Positions 27,878-36,577 of a stretch of DNA of 64,000 nt are shown piece after piece. Position 1 is the first letter of the stretch; every line of letters starts with the position of its first letter. Origin of the DNA: Fulvimarina uroteuthidis (GTDB taxonomy: Bacteria > Pseudomonadota > Alphaproteobacteria > Rhizobiales > Rhizobiaceae); assembly GCF_034321785.1 (NCBI RefSeq), contig NZ_JAXLPB010000001.1:558001-622000 (forward strand). Reading direction: 5' to 3'. The translations under genes were made by a program, and so were the position numbers. The notes beneath the pieces were generated by a model. It did no database searches. It saw nothing but the letters and a program-made list of their open reading frames with translations, and was not told the origin of the DNA.

Positions 27878-29101
27878 CTAATTTGGGTGAGCAATTCGGC
27901 TGTACTCAATCTTCTTCCATTTCTTGTACGCGCTAACCATTCCATCCCGAAATACAGCCCCTTCACCGCTTCGTTTCAGCCAGCATTGATCCAATGCATG
28001 CACGAATGTGAAAGCATGGCATTGATCGTTTCGAAGACAATCCATACGGCAGGATTGGATATTGCCAGCGGGAGATCGTTCGAGATCATTCCCAGGGATA
28101 TCAACGCCCTGAAGCAGGTCGGTGATGGGATCGATAGCGCCAACGAAAAATGGTTTGGGATCAGGGACCGATGGACGTAACAGATAGCCGGAAACAGCCT
28201 CTTGGTTTGAGTCTAGGATAGACCCCATACCGGATTTGAGGAAACAGTTCGGGCCATCCTTCGCGCTTTCGCTCGTATTATAGGTAAACGCACGGCATTG
28301 TTTATCCTCAGACTCTAAACATTCCCGTGCGCATGACCCGGCGCTTTGTGCATTTGTGAACGATACATCAGCACCGTAGAAGTCTACACCTTCATAAACA
28401 GCTATTCGATCTGGTTCTGTAGCTGCTTGCACGATAGCAGCCTGCTTGTTGGGTTTGGGTTCAACCAACTTCCGCACTGGTGGTTCGTACTCATCTTCCT
28501 CAGTAGACGGGGTAAGCTCTGACGATTCTTGGAGACTGGTTGTGACTCGCAGTTCAGCCATTTCGCTGCCAGATAGATATCGAATATCATCACTGCCGTA
28601 GCTCAGACTGATTTTCAGAAGGGCAGGATCGACACCCATCTCATCCAGATACTCGATTATCCATACAGTCCCGATCTGTATCGCTGAAATGGCGTCGTCA
28701 GGTGTCATGCCCGTGGTTGGTAGAGAGGACCTGTGGACCCCGATTGATCCGGGCTCCGCGATGCGTATTACGCCTCCCAAGAACGCAAAGGCGCATGCTG
28801 ATGCACAATCAAAGGATCGCAGCTGGATCGTATTCAACCCGGATGCACGGATTGCCCTGCCCATCGTCAGAGCCGAATGGATGTTACCGCCTGGCGAATT
28901 AAAGCTAACGGCTGTTGGATTGAACGAACGGACGGTACGGAGGAATTCACCAACGTCATAGTCGGCTTCGAAAGAGCCCTCGACAATGAGGTATCGGGAC
29001 CCGTCTGTTTCCTGTTCAACGAGATTGATTTCTGAATGCGCCATACCAGCCCATAGAAGCCCGCTGACACTCGTAAACAGACCGAACAGACATTTGAACA
29101 T
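27878..29101 (-). CDS. Secreted ClpP-like serine protease with two PAN/Apple domains
   Basis: 407 aa. The ATG at 29101 has GGAGG 8 nt upstream; the frame extends 39 codons further without support. A signal peptide spans about residues 1-22 (GLFTSVSGLLWAGMAHS). Residues 30-180 form a periplasmic ClpP/SppA-like domain: SFNSPGGNIHSALTMGRAI, FDCASACAFAFLGG with candidate nucleophile S101, and GSIGVHRSS with H123. An acidic linker (198-207) leads to two Cys-rich PAN/Apple-type modules (about 237-305 and 332-395; CARECLESEDKQCRAFTYN and CRMDCLRNDQCHAFTF). PAN modules bind protein or carbohydrate. It converges with the polymerase-like gene. Confidence 0.8.
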   Translation of the reverse strand: MFKCLFGLFTSVSGLLWAGMAHSEINLVEQETDGSRYLIVEGSFEADYDVGEFLRTVRSFNPTAVSFNSPGGNIHSALTMGRAIRASGLNTIQLRSFDCASACAFAFLGGVIRIAEPGSIGVHRSSLPTTGMTPDDAISAIQIGTVWIIEYLDEMGVDPALLKISLSYGSDDIRYLSGSEMAELRVTTSLQESSELTPSTEEDEYEPPVRKLVEPKPNKQAAIVQAATEPDRIAVYEGVDFYGADVSFTNAQSAGSCARECLESEDKQCRAFTYNTSESAKDGPNCFLKSGMGSILDSNQEAVSGYLLRPSVPDPKPFFVGAIDPITDLLQGVDIPGNDLERSPAGNIQSCRMDCLRNDQCHAFTFVHALDQCWLKRSGEGAVFRDGMVSAYKKWKKIEYSRIAHPN

Positions 29102-29606
29102 TGCGCATTCCTCCAGCACCCAATGAATGATTTTGCGATGCATTTGGCAACTGGGGAATGTGGATGTCGTAAAGTCGTGATACTGCCCCCTAAGAGTGAG
29201 CCGTTGCCGAGTTGGCATTCGTACTCAGCCACGGCATCCCCTCCGGATTCATGAGATTGTAAAGACGCCAGCAAGAACAAGAGCTTATCGAAATTATCGT
29301 GCTCGGCTCCTACAGATCAAGTGTTCGTGAACTGAGCACCTATCATTTGTAACACTTGACACTAACAGTATCGGATAGGGAAAGGTCTTATTGGATCGTG
29401 TAAATTCCCATACGAATGCTCGTAGAAGGCCATAGAGCGTCACTGAGGGCGTTTGTTTTATTACGGTGAGATGGTACTGATCACGCACAGAACGCTCTCA
29501 TCGGGCTTCATCATCGTTATATGAGCACATCTTAAGTCCTAGGTCAGTGTATCACGCTATCGGCATTAGCCGGCCGCGCTATCGCTAACGTCTGGTGATT
29601 TAGCCT
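29102..29606. other. Non-coding right end of element
   Basis: About 505 bases between the ClpP-PAN gene and attR with no credible gene. It contains an inverted repeat CAAGTGTT (29318-29325) / AACACTTG (29351-29358) and a TTGACA at 29356-29361 without a matching -10. It presumably includes the promoter of the ClpP-PAN gene and the right arm of the attachment site. Confidence 0.5.
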
Positions 29607-29622
29607 ACAATCTCCTGATGGT
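29607..29622 (+). repeat. attR core (16-bp direct repeat)
   Basis: Identical to 15862-15877. Sequence to the right is in frame with comM Walker A, so this is the exact right boundary. Confidence 0.95.
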
Positions 29623-30508
29623 CGGACCGCCCGGCTCCGGAAAGTCGATGCTTGCCCAGCGCCTTCCCTCGATCCTGCCGCCGCTCGGGGCCCGGGAGCT
29701 TCTGGAATGCTCCATGATCGCCTCGATCGCGGGCGAATTGTCCGGCGGCAAGCTTTCCGACCGGCGGCCCTTCAGGGCTCCGCATCATTCGGCATCGATG
29801 GCCGCGATGGTCGGCGGCGGCCTGAGAGCCCGGCCCGGCGAAGTCTCCCTCGCCCACCGGGGCGTCCTGTTCCTCGACGAATTTCCCGAATTCTCGCCCG
29901 TCGTGCTGGATAGCCTGCGTCAGCCGCTCGAGGCCGGCGAAAGCGTGATCGCGCGGGCCAATCATCGCGTCACCTATCCGGCGAAGATGCAGCTCGTCGC
30001 GGCGATGAACCCGTGTCGCTGCGGGATGGCAGGCGAGCCGGGCCATACCTGCGCCCGCGGGGCCAAATGCGCGACCGATTATCAGGCGCGGATCTCCGGG
30101 CCGCTGCTCGACCGGATCGATCTGCGCGTCGACGTTCCGGCGGTGACCGCGGCCGATCTCATCCGGCCCCAGACCTGCGAGACGTCGGCGACCGTCAAGG
30201 CACGGGTGGCCGCCGCCCGGGCGGTGCAGACGGAACGCTACACGGCGCTCGACCTGCCTGCGGAAACCGTCAACGCCCACTGTTCGGCCGCTTTGATCGA
30301 GCAGATCTCCGAGCCCGATCCGGGTGGACGCAAGCTCCTGAACGAGGCGGCCGAGCAGATGAAGTTTTCGGCGCGCGCCTATCATCGCATTCTGAAGGTC
30401 GCCCGCACGCTCGCCGATCTCGACGAGAGCGACATGGTCCGCCGCATCCATCTGGCCGAGGCGATCTCCTACCGGATGGCCGGCGAGCGGCTTTCGGCGG
30501 CGGCCTGA
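29607..30508 (+). pseudogene. comM: comM 3' fragment (AAA+ motor half)
   Basis: C-terminal part of ComM, holding Walker A GPPGSGKS immediately after the att core, Walker B VLFLDEF near 29870, the Cys-rich CRCGMAGEPGHTC zinc-like segment, and the Mg-chelatase C-terminal domain. It lacks the N-terminal Lon-like domain. An ATG inside the core (29618) is in frame, so a truncated ATPase could be made if transcribed, but no ribosome site is evident. Joined to the 5' fragment it forms a complete ComM. Confidence 0.93.
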
Positions 30509-30798
30509 CAGCAGGATGTCAGGCCGGGACCTTGCGTAACGGTCCTCGTCCGGAGCTGCGAAACGATGCTGCCCACACGGGATGGGTGCCGCCTGCTCCC
30601 ATCCCGTCGCGGGTCGATCCCGCGCGTTGGGTTCGACGAGTCCCGGGGCCTGATACCAGCGGACATATGAAAGCATCGCTTTCGAATGTCCGCTGGCAGC
30701 CCGAGCGGCGTCTGAGCCCCTCGCCAGACGTGGATTGACCCAAGGGGTCAATTCATTCGTCCGGCGGTATGACGTCTCGGCCGTCGAACCGCCGGGCG
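30509..30798. other. Gap between comM 3' end and pheT 3' end
   Basis: 290 bases between convergent genes. No gene, RNA or strong stem-loop with a T-run was seen. Confidence 0.4.
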
Positions 30799-33213
30799 TC
30801 AACCGCGAAGCGTACCGCCGGTCGCCTTTTCGACATTTGCGACGATCTTTCCGGACACGGCTTCCAGATCCGCCTCGGTCAGCGTCCTGTCGACAGGTTG
30901 AAGGGCGACCTCGATGCCGATGGACTTCCTGTCCGCCCCCAGCGCCTCGCCGATGAACACGTCGAAGACGCGCACCTCGGTGATCAGCACCTTGTCGGCG
31001 CTTCTCGCAGCCTTCAGGATCGTCTCGGCCTCGACATCCCGGGAGACGACGAACGCGAAGTCGCGCCGGACGGGCTGCAGGGCCGAGATCGCCAGCACCG
31101 GCTTGGTGCGGGTCGCCTTGCGCTTGGGCTCCGGCAGGGCGTCGAGGAACACTTCGAAGCCGGCATGCGGGCCGCTCGCGCCGAGTTTCTTCAAGGCCTT
31201 GGGATGAAACTCGCCGAACTCGGCCAGCACGATCCGGGGCCCGAGCTTCAGGCGGCCGGAGCGGCCGGGATGATACCAGGGGCTCGCCTCGCGATCGATC
31301 ATCAGCTTGTCGACCGGCGCGCCGGCCGCTTCCAGCGCCGCGATCGCATCGGCCTTCGCATCGTGAACGCCGACGGGTGCGGACGCGCCGTCCCAGGCGC
31401 GGCCCGCGCCCTGAAGTTGCGCGGTTCCGCGACGCAGCCCCCCGGCGACGCGCGCCTGCCCGTCCGGCCGGTCGTTGCGATAGACGCCCGCCACCTCGAA
31501 CGTCGCCGTGTCGCCATAGCCGCGGGCGGCGTTGCGGGCGGCGGCCGAGACGAGGCCGGGCAGCAATGACGGCCGCATGTCCGACATGTCGGCGGAGATC
31601 GGGTTGGCAAGGCTGAGGGTTTCAGCCCCGCCGCCGAACGCCTCGGCATGCTCCCTCGGGATGAAGCTGTAGGTGACCGCCTCGACCATGCCGCGCGCGG
31701 CGAGTGCGCGCCGGGCGGCCTTGTCGCGGCTTTGCGCGTTCGTCAGAATCGGCCCGTTGACGCCGGCGAGCGCCGGCAGGGGCTCGGACGCGATTTCATC
31801 GACACCGACGATGCGCATCACCTCCTCGACAAGGTCGGCCTTGCCGTCGACGTCCGGACGCCAGCTCGGCACGGACACGCGCAATTCGCCGTCGCCCCGC
31901 TCGGTGGTGAAGCCGAGCCGCTCCAGAATCGCGGTCTGGCGGTCCTGCGCGACGTCGAGACCGGTCAGCCGCTTCACTTCCGTCAGCGGAAACGCGATCG
32001 TCTTGGCCGCGTGCGGCCTGACGCCTTCGACGGTCCGCCGCGAAGCCGATCCGCCGCAGAGCTCGACGACGAGCTTCGTGGCAAGATCGAGGCCGGGCTC
32101 CATGAACTGCGTGTCGACGCCGCGCTCGAAGCGATAGCGCGCATCGGTGATGATGCCGAGCGAGCGGCCCGCCTTGGCGATCGCCAGCATGTCCCACAGG
32201 GCCGATTCGATCAGGACATCGGTCGTCGTCTCGTCGCAGCCCGTCGCTTCGCCGCCCATGATGCCGGCAATCGATTCGACGCCGTGAGCGTCCGCGATCA
32301 CGCAGACATGCGGCGCGAGCGTGTGCGTGCGCCCGTCGAGACCGACGATCTCCTCGCCGTCCCGGGCCTGCCGGACGACGAGATCGCCGGCGACCTTGTT
32401 GGCGTCGAACACATGCAAGGGGCGGCCGCGATCGAAGGTGATGTAGTTCGTGATGTCGACGAGGGCGTTGATCGGGCGCAGCCCGATGGCCTTCAGGCGC
32501 TTCTGCATCCAATCGGGGGACGCGCCGTTCGTGACGCCCGAGACGCGCCGCAGGGCAAAGCCCTGGCAGACCTCCGTCTCGATCCGAACCGATACCGGGC
32601 AGTCGCCCTCCCCTTCGATCCGCTCGATCCCGGGCGTGACCAGGGTGCCGAGGCCTGAGGCGGCCAGATCGCGGGCGATGCCCGACACGCCCGTCGCATC
32701 CGGATGGTTCGGCGTCAGGTTGATCTCGATGACCGGATCGGCCAGGGCCGCATAGTCGGCATAGCGCATGCCCACCGGCGCGTCGTCAGGCAGATCGATG
32801 ATGCCGTCATGCTCCTCGGACAGTTCGAGCTCGCGCTCGGAACACATCATGCCGAAGCTGTCGACGCCGCGGATCTTGCCGACGCCCAGCACCGTATCGA
32901 GGCCCGGCACGTAGTCGCCCGGGCGCCCGAGCACCCCGACGAGGCCTTCGCGCGCGTTGGGCGCGCCGCAGACGACCTGGACCGGCTTGCCCTCGTTCAC
33001 CTCGGGGCCCGCATCGACCATCAGAACCTGCAGCTTGTCGGCGTCCGGATGGGGGGCTGCCGACAGGACCCGCGCGATCCGGAACGGTTCGAACACGGCG
33101 CGATCGTCGACGGTCTCGACTTCGAGTCCGATGGCGGTCAGGCGATCGACGATCTCGCCCAGCGCCGCGTCGGTGTGAAGATGATCCTTCAGCCAGGACA
33201 GTGTGAATTTCAT
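30799..33213 (-). CDS. pheT: Phenylalanyl-tRNA synthetase beta subunit
   Basis: 804-aa beta chain of the (alpha-beta)2 enzyme charging tRNA-Phe. The N-terminal B1 domain MKFTLSWLKDHL is followed by an EMAP-type tRNA-binding domain (about 39-148), the B3/4 editing domain, the B5 domain and the catalytic-like core. The C-terminal anticodon-binding FDX-ACB domain includes LQPVRRDFAFVV near residue 707. The length matches alphaproteobacterial PheT. It lies downstream of pheS, with a small membrane-protein gene between them. Confidence 0.97.
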   Translation of the reverse strand: MKFTLSWLKDHLHTDAALGEIVDRLTAIGLEVETVDDRAVFEPFRIARVLSAAPHPDADKLQVLMVDAGPEVNEGKPVQVVCGAPNAREGLVGVLGRPGDYVPGLDTVLGVGKIRGVDSFGMMCSERELELSEEHDGIIDLPDDAPVGMRYADYAALADPVIEINLTPNHPDATGVSGIARDLAASGLGTLVTPGIERIEGEGDCPVSVRIETEVCQGFALRRVSGVTNGASPDWMQKRLKAIGLRPINALVDITNYITFDRGRPLHVFDANKVAGDLVVRQARDGEEIVGLDGRTHTLAPHVCVIADAHGVESIAGIMGGEATGCDETTTDVLIESALWDMLAIAKAGRSLGIITDARYRFERGVDTQFMEPGLDLATKLVVELCGGSASRRTVEGVRPHAAKTIAFPLTEVKRLTGLDVAQDRQTAILERLGFTTERGDGELRVSVPSWRPDVDGKADLVEEVMRIVGVDEIASEPLPALAGVNGPILTNAQSRDKAARRALAARGMVEAVTYSFIPREHAEAFGGGAETLSLANPISADMSDMRPSLLPGLVSAAARNAARGYGDTATFEVAGVYRNDRPDGQARVAGGLRRGTAQLQGAGRAWDGASAPVGVHDAKADAIAALEAAGAPVDKLMIDREASPWYHPGRSGRLKLGPRIVLAEFGEFHPKALKKLGASGPHAGFEVFLDALPEPKRKATRTKPVLAISALQPVRRDFAFVVSRDVEAETILKAARSADKVLITEVRVFDVFIGEALGADRKSIGIEVALQPVDRTLTEADLEAVSGKIVANVEKATGGTLRG

Positions 33214-33306
33214 CGGGTTTCGTCCCTATGAATGGGCCGGGCAGCAGCGTCGTGCCGGCGGACAGGTGGAAGGAGCGTTGCGGAAGGCCCGTCGGTCGGC
33301 CCGGCG

Positions 33307-33771
33307 TCAGGCGACGCCATCGTCGCCGCGATCGTTGTCCGGCGCGTCGGCGGTGCCCGACATGTCGTGGGCCACCTTGCGGACCGCGGCATTCGAATGG
33401 ACGAAGCGGTAGGTCAGCAGGGCGACGGCGGAAAACAGCAGCGTCATGAAGACGAGAACCACCGAGGATTGCTCGCTCTCGAACGCCAGGCCGAAGAACG
33501 TCCAGCTGACGATCGTGCCGAGAAGCAGGCAGACGAGCGCGGCCGGGGTCGACGGCATCTTCTGGTAGATCACCGCAAACAGGATGACCGTCACGATCGC
33601 CACGATCCAGCGTCCGACGGAGGCGAAATAATCGAAGAAGCTTGCATCGAAGGCCAGCGCGGACACGCCGTCGAAGACGACCTTGCCGATGATCGCGCCG
33701 GACAGAACCGCGATCACTTCGAGGGCGGTGATGCGCAGCGTCGTCGCCGTCTTGTTCAATCTTGGATTCAT
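33307..33771 (-). CDS. Conserved-looking four-helix membrane protein between pheS and pheT
   Basis: 154 aa with four hydrophobic segments: about residues 17-37 (VIAVLSGAIIGKVVFDGV), 52-68 (WIVAIVTVILFAVIY), 77-95 (ALVCLLLGTIVSWTFFGLA) and 104-122 (VVLVFMTLLFSAVALLTY). A polar, Asp-rich C-terminus follows. Same strand as pheS and pheT, 93 nt from pheT and 87 nt from pheS, so likely cotranscribed. Family not recognised. Confidence 0.75.
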   Translation of the reverse strand: MNPRLNKTATTLRITALEVIAVLSGAIIGKVVFDGVSALAFDASFFDYFASVGRWIVAIVTVILFAVIYQKMPSTPAALVCLLLGTIVSWTFFGLAFESEQSSVVLVFMTLLFSAVALLTYRFVHSNAAVRKVAHDMSGTADAPDNDRGDDGVA

Positions 33772-33858
33772 GTCAGGTCATAGCACTTTCCCGGCCGCAG
33801 GGCCGATTGTCGCGAAATCGTCCGGCGCATCCCGCCTCCCATGGGCGCGAGGCGCCGG

Positions 33859-34947
33859 TCAGGACGAACTGAGCCCTCCGAACAGGGTCGGCATGTCGAG
33901 CGGGCGGAACCCGTAATGCTCGATCCAGCGGACATCGGCGTCGAAGAAGGCGCGCAGGTCCGGCATGCCGTATTTCAGCATCGCGATCCGGTCGATCCCC
34001 ATGCCCCAGGCAAAGCCCTGATAGATGTCCGGATCGAGGCCGCCGGCCCGCAGCACGTTCGGATGAACCATGCCGCAGCCGAGGATCTCCATCCAGTCCT
34101 CGCCTTCGCCGAACCGCACTTCGCCGGGCCGCGACCGATCGCACTGGATGTCGACTTCCATGGACGGCTCGGTGAACGGGAAGAAGGACGGGCGGAAGCG
34201 CATCTTGAGGCTGTCGACCTCGAAGAACGCCTTGCAGAACTCCTCGAGCACCCATTTCAGATTGCCGATATGGGCCTTCTCGTCGACGACGAGCCCCTCG
34301 ACTTGGTGGAACATGGGCGAATGGGTGGCATCGGAATCCTGGCGATAGGTCTTGCCGGGAATGACGATGCGGATCGGCGGCTTCCGGTTTTCCATCGTCC
34401 GGATCTGCACCGGCGAGGTATGCGTGCGCAGCACCTTGCGCTCGCCGCCCTCGCCCGCGTTCAGGAAGAACGTGTCGTGCATTTCCCGGGCCGGGTGGCC
34501 TTCGGGAAAGTTGAGCGCCGTGAAATTGTAGTAGTCCGTCTCGATGTCCGGACCTTCCGCGATCGCAAAGCCCATGTCGGCGTAGATCGCGGTGATCTCG
34601 TCGATGACCTGGCTGATCGGGTGGATGCGTCCGCGCGCGGCCGGCGAAACGCGCACGGGAAGCGTCACGTCGAGGGTTTCGGAAGCGAGGCGCGCCTCGA
34701 TCGCGGCGTCGGCGAGAACCTCCCGGCGCCCGGTGATCGCGCCCTGAACCCGGTCGCGCAGTCCGTTGAGGCGCGGGCCTTCGCTCTTGCGCTCCTCCGG
34801 GCTCATCTTGCCGAGCCCCTTCATCATCTCGGAGATGCGCCCTTTCTTGCCGAGTTCGGCAATGCGGATCGCTTCGAGCGCGGCTTCGCCCTCGGCGGCT
34901 TCGATCGCCGTGATCAGTTCGGCTTCGAGGGTTTCGATCTCGGTCAT
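33859..34947 (-). CDS. pheS: Phenylalanyl-tRNA synthetase alpha subunit
   Basis: 362-aa catalytic alpha chain. The N-terminal coiled coil (residues 1-90) is followed by class II motifs 1-3, including HPAREMHDTFFL near 175, the motif 2 region RTHTSPVQIRTM near 203, and FAWGMGIDRIAMLKYG as motif 3 near 322. AAGGA precedes the ATG at 34947. The rplT terminator lies just upstream, so pheS may have its own promoter or depend on read-through. Confidence 0.97.
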   Translation of the reverse strand: MTEIETLEAELITAIEAAEGEAALEAIRIAELGKKGRISEMMKGLGKMSPEERKSEGPRLNGLRDRVQGAITGRREVLADAAIEARLASETLDVTLPVRVSPAARGRIHPISQVIDEITAIYADMGFAIAEGPDIETDYYNFTALNFPEGHPAREMHDTFFLNAGEGGERKVLRTHTSPVQIRTMENRKPPIRIVIPGKTYRQDSDATHSPMFHQVEGLVVDEKAHIGNLKWVLEEFCKAFFEVDSLKMRFRPSFFPFTEPSMEVDIQCDRSRPGEVRFGEGEDWMEILGCGMVHPNVLRAGGLDPDIYQGFAWGMGIDRIAMLKYGMPDLRAFFDADVRWIEHYGFRPLDMPTLFGGLSSS

Positions 34948-34987
34948 GGGGGAACGTCCTTCGGGCAAGGCATCTATCGCTTGAAAC

Positions 34988-35018
34988 GAAAAAACCCGCG
35001 CTTTATCCGGCGCGGGCT
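34988..35018 (-). terminator. Rho-independent terminator after rplT
   Basis: On the minus strand, a perfect CCCGCGC/GCGCGGG stem with an 8-nt loop is followed by TTTTTT. It lies between the rplT stop and the pheS start. Confidence 0.85.
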
Positions 35019-35047
35019 TTTGAAAGATTGTGAGCGTCGCCGGTGAA

Positions 35048-35470
35048 TTAAGCGGCGCGCTTTTCTCCAACCGCACGCTCGTAAGCGTTCGGAAACTGGC
35101 CTTCGCCCTTCAGATATTCGAGCGATGCCTTCGACTGCTCGCACAAGGCCGCAAAGGCTTCCGGCTCGTGGATCGCAATGTCCGAGAGGACCTTGCGGTC
35201 GACTTCGATGCCGGCCTTGCCGAGACCGTCGATGAAGCGGGCATAGGTCAGGCCATGCTCGCGGACGGCAGCGTTGATGCGCTGGATCCAGAGAGCGCGG
35301 AAATTCCGCTTCTTCACGCGGCGATCGCGCGTCGCATATTGCTGGGACTTGTCGACGGCAGCTTTCGCTGCGCGGATGGTGTTCTTGCGGCGGCCGTAAA
35401 AGCCCTTTGCCTTCTTAAGAACCTTCTTGTGCTTGGCGTGGGCGGTGACGCCCCGTTTCACGCGTGCCAT
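35048..35470 (-). CDS. rplT: 50S ribosomal protein L20
   Basis: 140-aa large-subunit assembly protein, beginning MARVKRGVTAHAKHKKVLKKAKG with the family NFRALWIQRINAAVR motif near residue 56. The C-terminus is about 20 residues longer than E. coli L20, as is common in Rhizobiales. Together with rpmI it forms the usual rpmI-rplT pair; the spacing is 41 nt. Confidence 0.97.
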   Translation of the reverse strand: MARVKRGVTAHAKHKKVLKKAKGFYGRRKNTIRAAKAAVDKSQQYATRDRRVKKRNFRALWIQRINAAVREHGLTYARFIDGLGKAGIEVDRKVLSDIAIHEPEAFAALCEQSKASLEYLKGEGQFPNAYERAVGEKRAA

Positions 35471-35511
35471 GATCTATTCTCCTGAATTCTTATCGATGCC
35501 GAAACCGCCGC

Positions 35512-35712
35512 TCAGCGGTCGTAGGGCATGTAAATCTTGACCGTCCGCTCGTCGGGCTTCGAAAGGATCTTCGTGCTGCGCGAGTCGCGGAGAAAGTCGT
35601 TGGAGCGTTTGATCATGCCATGGCGCTTGCCGGCATGGCCGGCTTTCACGCGGCCGTTGGCCGTCATCGAGAAGCGCTTCTTGGCGCTCGACTTGGTCTT
35701 CATCTTGGGCAT
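35512..35712 (-). CDS. rpmI: 50S ribosomal protein L35
   Basis: 66 aa, starting MPKMKTKSSAKKRF with AAGGAG upstream of the ATG at 35712, and ending KIYMPYDR. Standard length. infC is not next to it, unlike in E. coli. The upstream open frame to 35865 is not part of the gene. Confidence 0.97.
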   Translation of the reverse strand: MPKMKTKSSAKKRFSMTANGRVKAGHAGKRHGMIKRSNDFLRDSRSTKILSKPDERTVKIYMPYDR

Positions 35713-35920
35713 TTTGCTCTCCTTGGTCAGGCTCGCTCTGCGCCGCAAACGCCGGACAGCGGTCGGGTTTCGGCCATCAGGCCTTGCCCGCCGCGATCGT
35801 TGGAATGAAGCGCCGCGAAAGCATCGAGAGCCGCCACGGCATGCCCTGCCGGACGGCTCGATCAACGGCGGACCTGATAACCCTTGTCGTGCCGCTTGGC
35901 AAGCGAAGTTTCGGCCTCGC

Positions 35921-36382
35921 CTAGTTTGCCGCGCCGATCATCGCATGCTCCACCGTGTCCCCCGGCTCGATGCCGAGGCGCCGGGCGGTGCCGCCGTTCA
36001 ACTCGAGAACGTAGCGGACCGGCCCACCCGACGGAATGGTCGCGCGCGACAGGGGTTCGGCATTGCGCTTGATGGACAGGATCGTCCCGTCTTCCTCGAT
36101 GAACAGCATGTCGAGGGGAATCAGCGTATTCTCCATCCACATGGTCACGGGACGGGTTTCGTCGAAGTCGAACAGCATGCCGTGGTCCGGCGCCATTTCC
36201 TCGCGGAACATCAGCCCGACGCGGCGCTCCTCGTCCGTATCGGCGATCTCGGCCTCGATCGTGTGGGTGGCCGTCCCCGTCACGATCCGCACCTCGTCCG
36301 CGCTGGCGCCGGACGTGACGAAGCCGGCGAGCCCGAACAGCAGCACCGCCGCGGCCACGATCATTTTCCAGGAATTACGCAT
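35921..36382 (-). CDS. DUF192 family exported protein
   Basis: 153 aa. A signal peptide or N-terminal anchor spans residues 7-30 (MIVAAAVLLFGLAGFVTSGASA). The DUF192 domain follows, with EERRVGLMFREEMAPDHGMLF, MWMENTLIPLDMLFI and YVLELNGGTARRLGIEPGD. The family is widespread and periplasmic, without a fixed function. Start taken at the ATG at 36382. Confidence 0.85.
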   Translation of the reverse strand: MRNSWKMIVAAAVLLFGLAGFVTSGASADEVRIVTGTATHTIEAEIADTDEERRVGLMFREEMAPDHGMLFDFDETRPVTMWMENTLIPLDMLFIEEDGTILSIKRNAEPLSRATIPSGGPVRYVLELNGGTARRLGIEPGDTVEHAMIGAAN

Positions 36383-36577
36383 CAGGTCGCCGTTTTGCCG
36401 TTTCGTCGCGCGACGGGTTCGTGCCGCCCCGAGAGCTGGAGCGGTCGGATCGCGTCGCAGCCCGAAGATGCAGCACCGTGCGGCTGGCCGCAAGGTTCGA
36501 GCCTGCATGAACGACGACCGCTTCGGCACCGGGCGTGCGGAACACCCGCCCTGCCCTGTCCGGCACGTGAACGAACC

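Larger units (their letters stand above)
15862..29622. mobile_element. 13.7-kb serine-integrase element inserted in comM
   Basis: A lower-GC island with a perfect 16-bp direct repeat at its ends (one copy counted, 13,745 bp). Excision at the repeat rebuilds an uninterrupted comM frame, so the limits are exact. It encodes a large serine integrase at the left end, a small serine recombinase, an RNase HI, a Rha-type regulator, a polymerase-palm-like protein, a giant peptidoglycan-hydrolase repeat protein, a ClpP-like/PAN secreted protein, and several small secreted or membrane proteins. I recognise no capsid, terminase, portal, relaxase, transposase or antibiotic-resistance gene. Its type (satellite, cryptic phage remnant, integrative mobilizable element) is unresolved. 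Confidence 0.93.

Noticed and set aside
29294..29488. 64-codon minus-strand frame at the right end of the element
   Set aside because: No ribosome site, no hydrophobic or conserved pattern; treated as non-coding.
15862..29622. Retron, group II intron or other reverse-transcriptase element
   Set aside because: No YADD-type reverse transcriptase motif found. The polymerase-like protein has HDS-type (FDS) rather than YxDD motif C, and no intron boundaries fit.
35713..35920. L20-type leader or infC fragment before rpmI
   Set aside because: No infC coding remnant and no recognisable leader structure were visible by eye.
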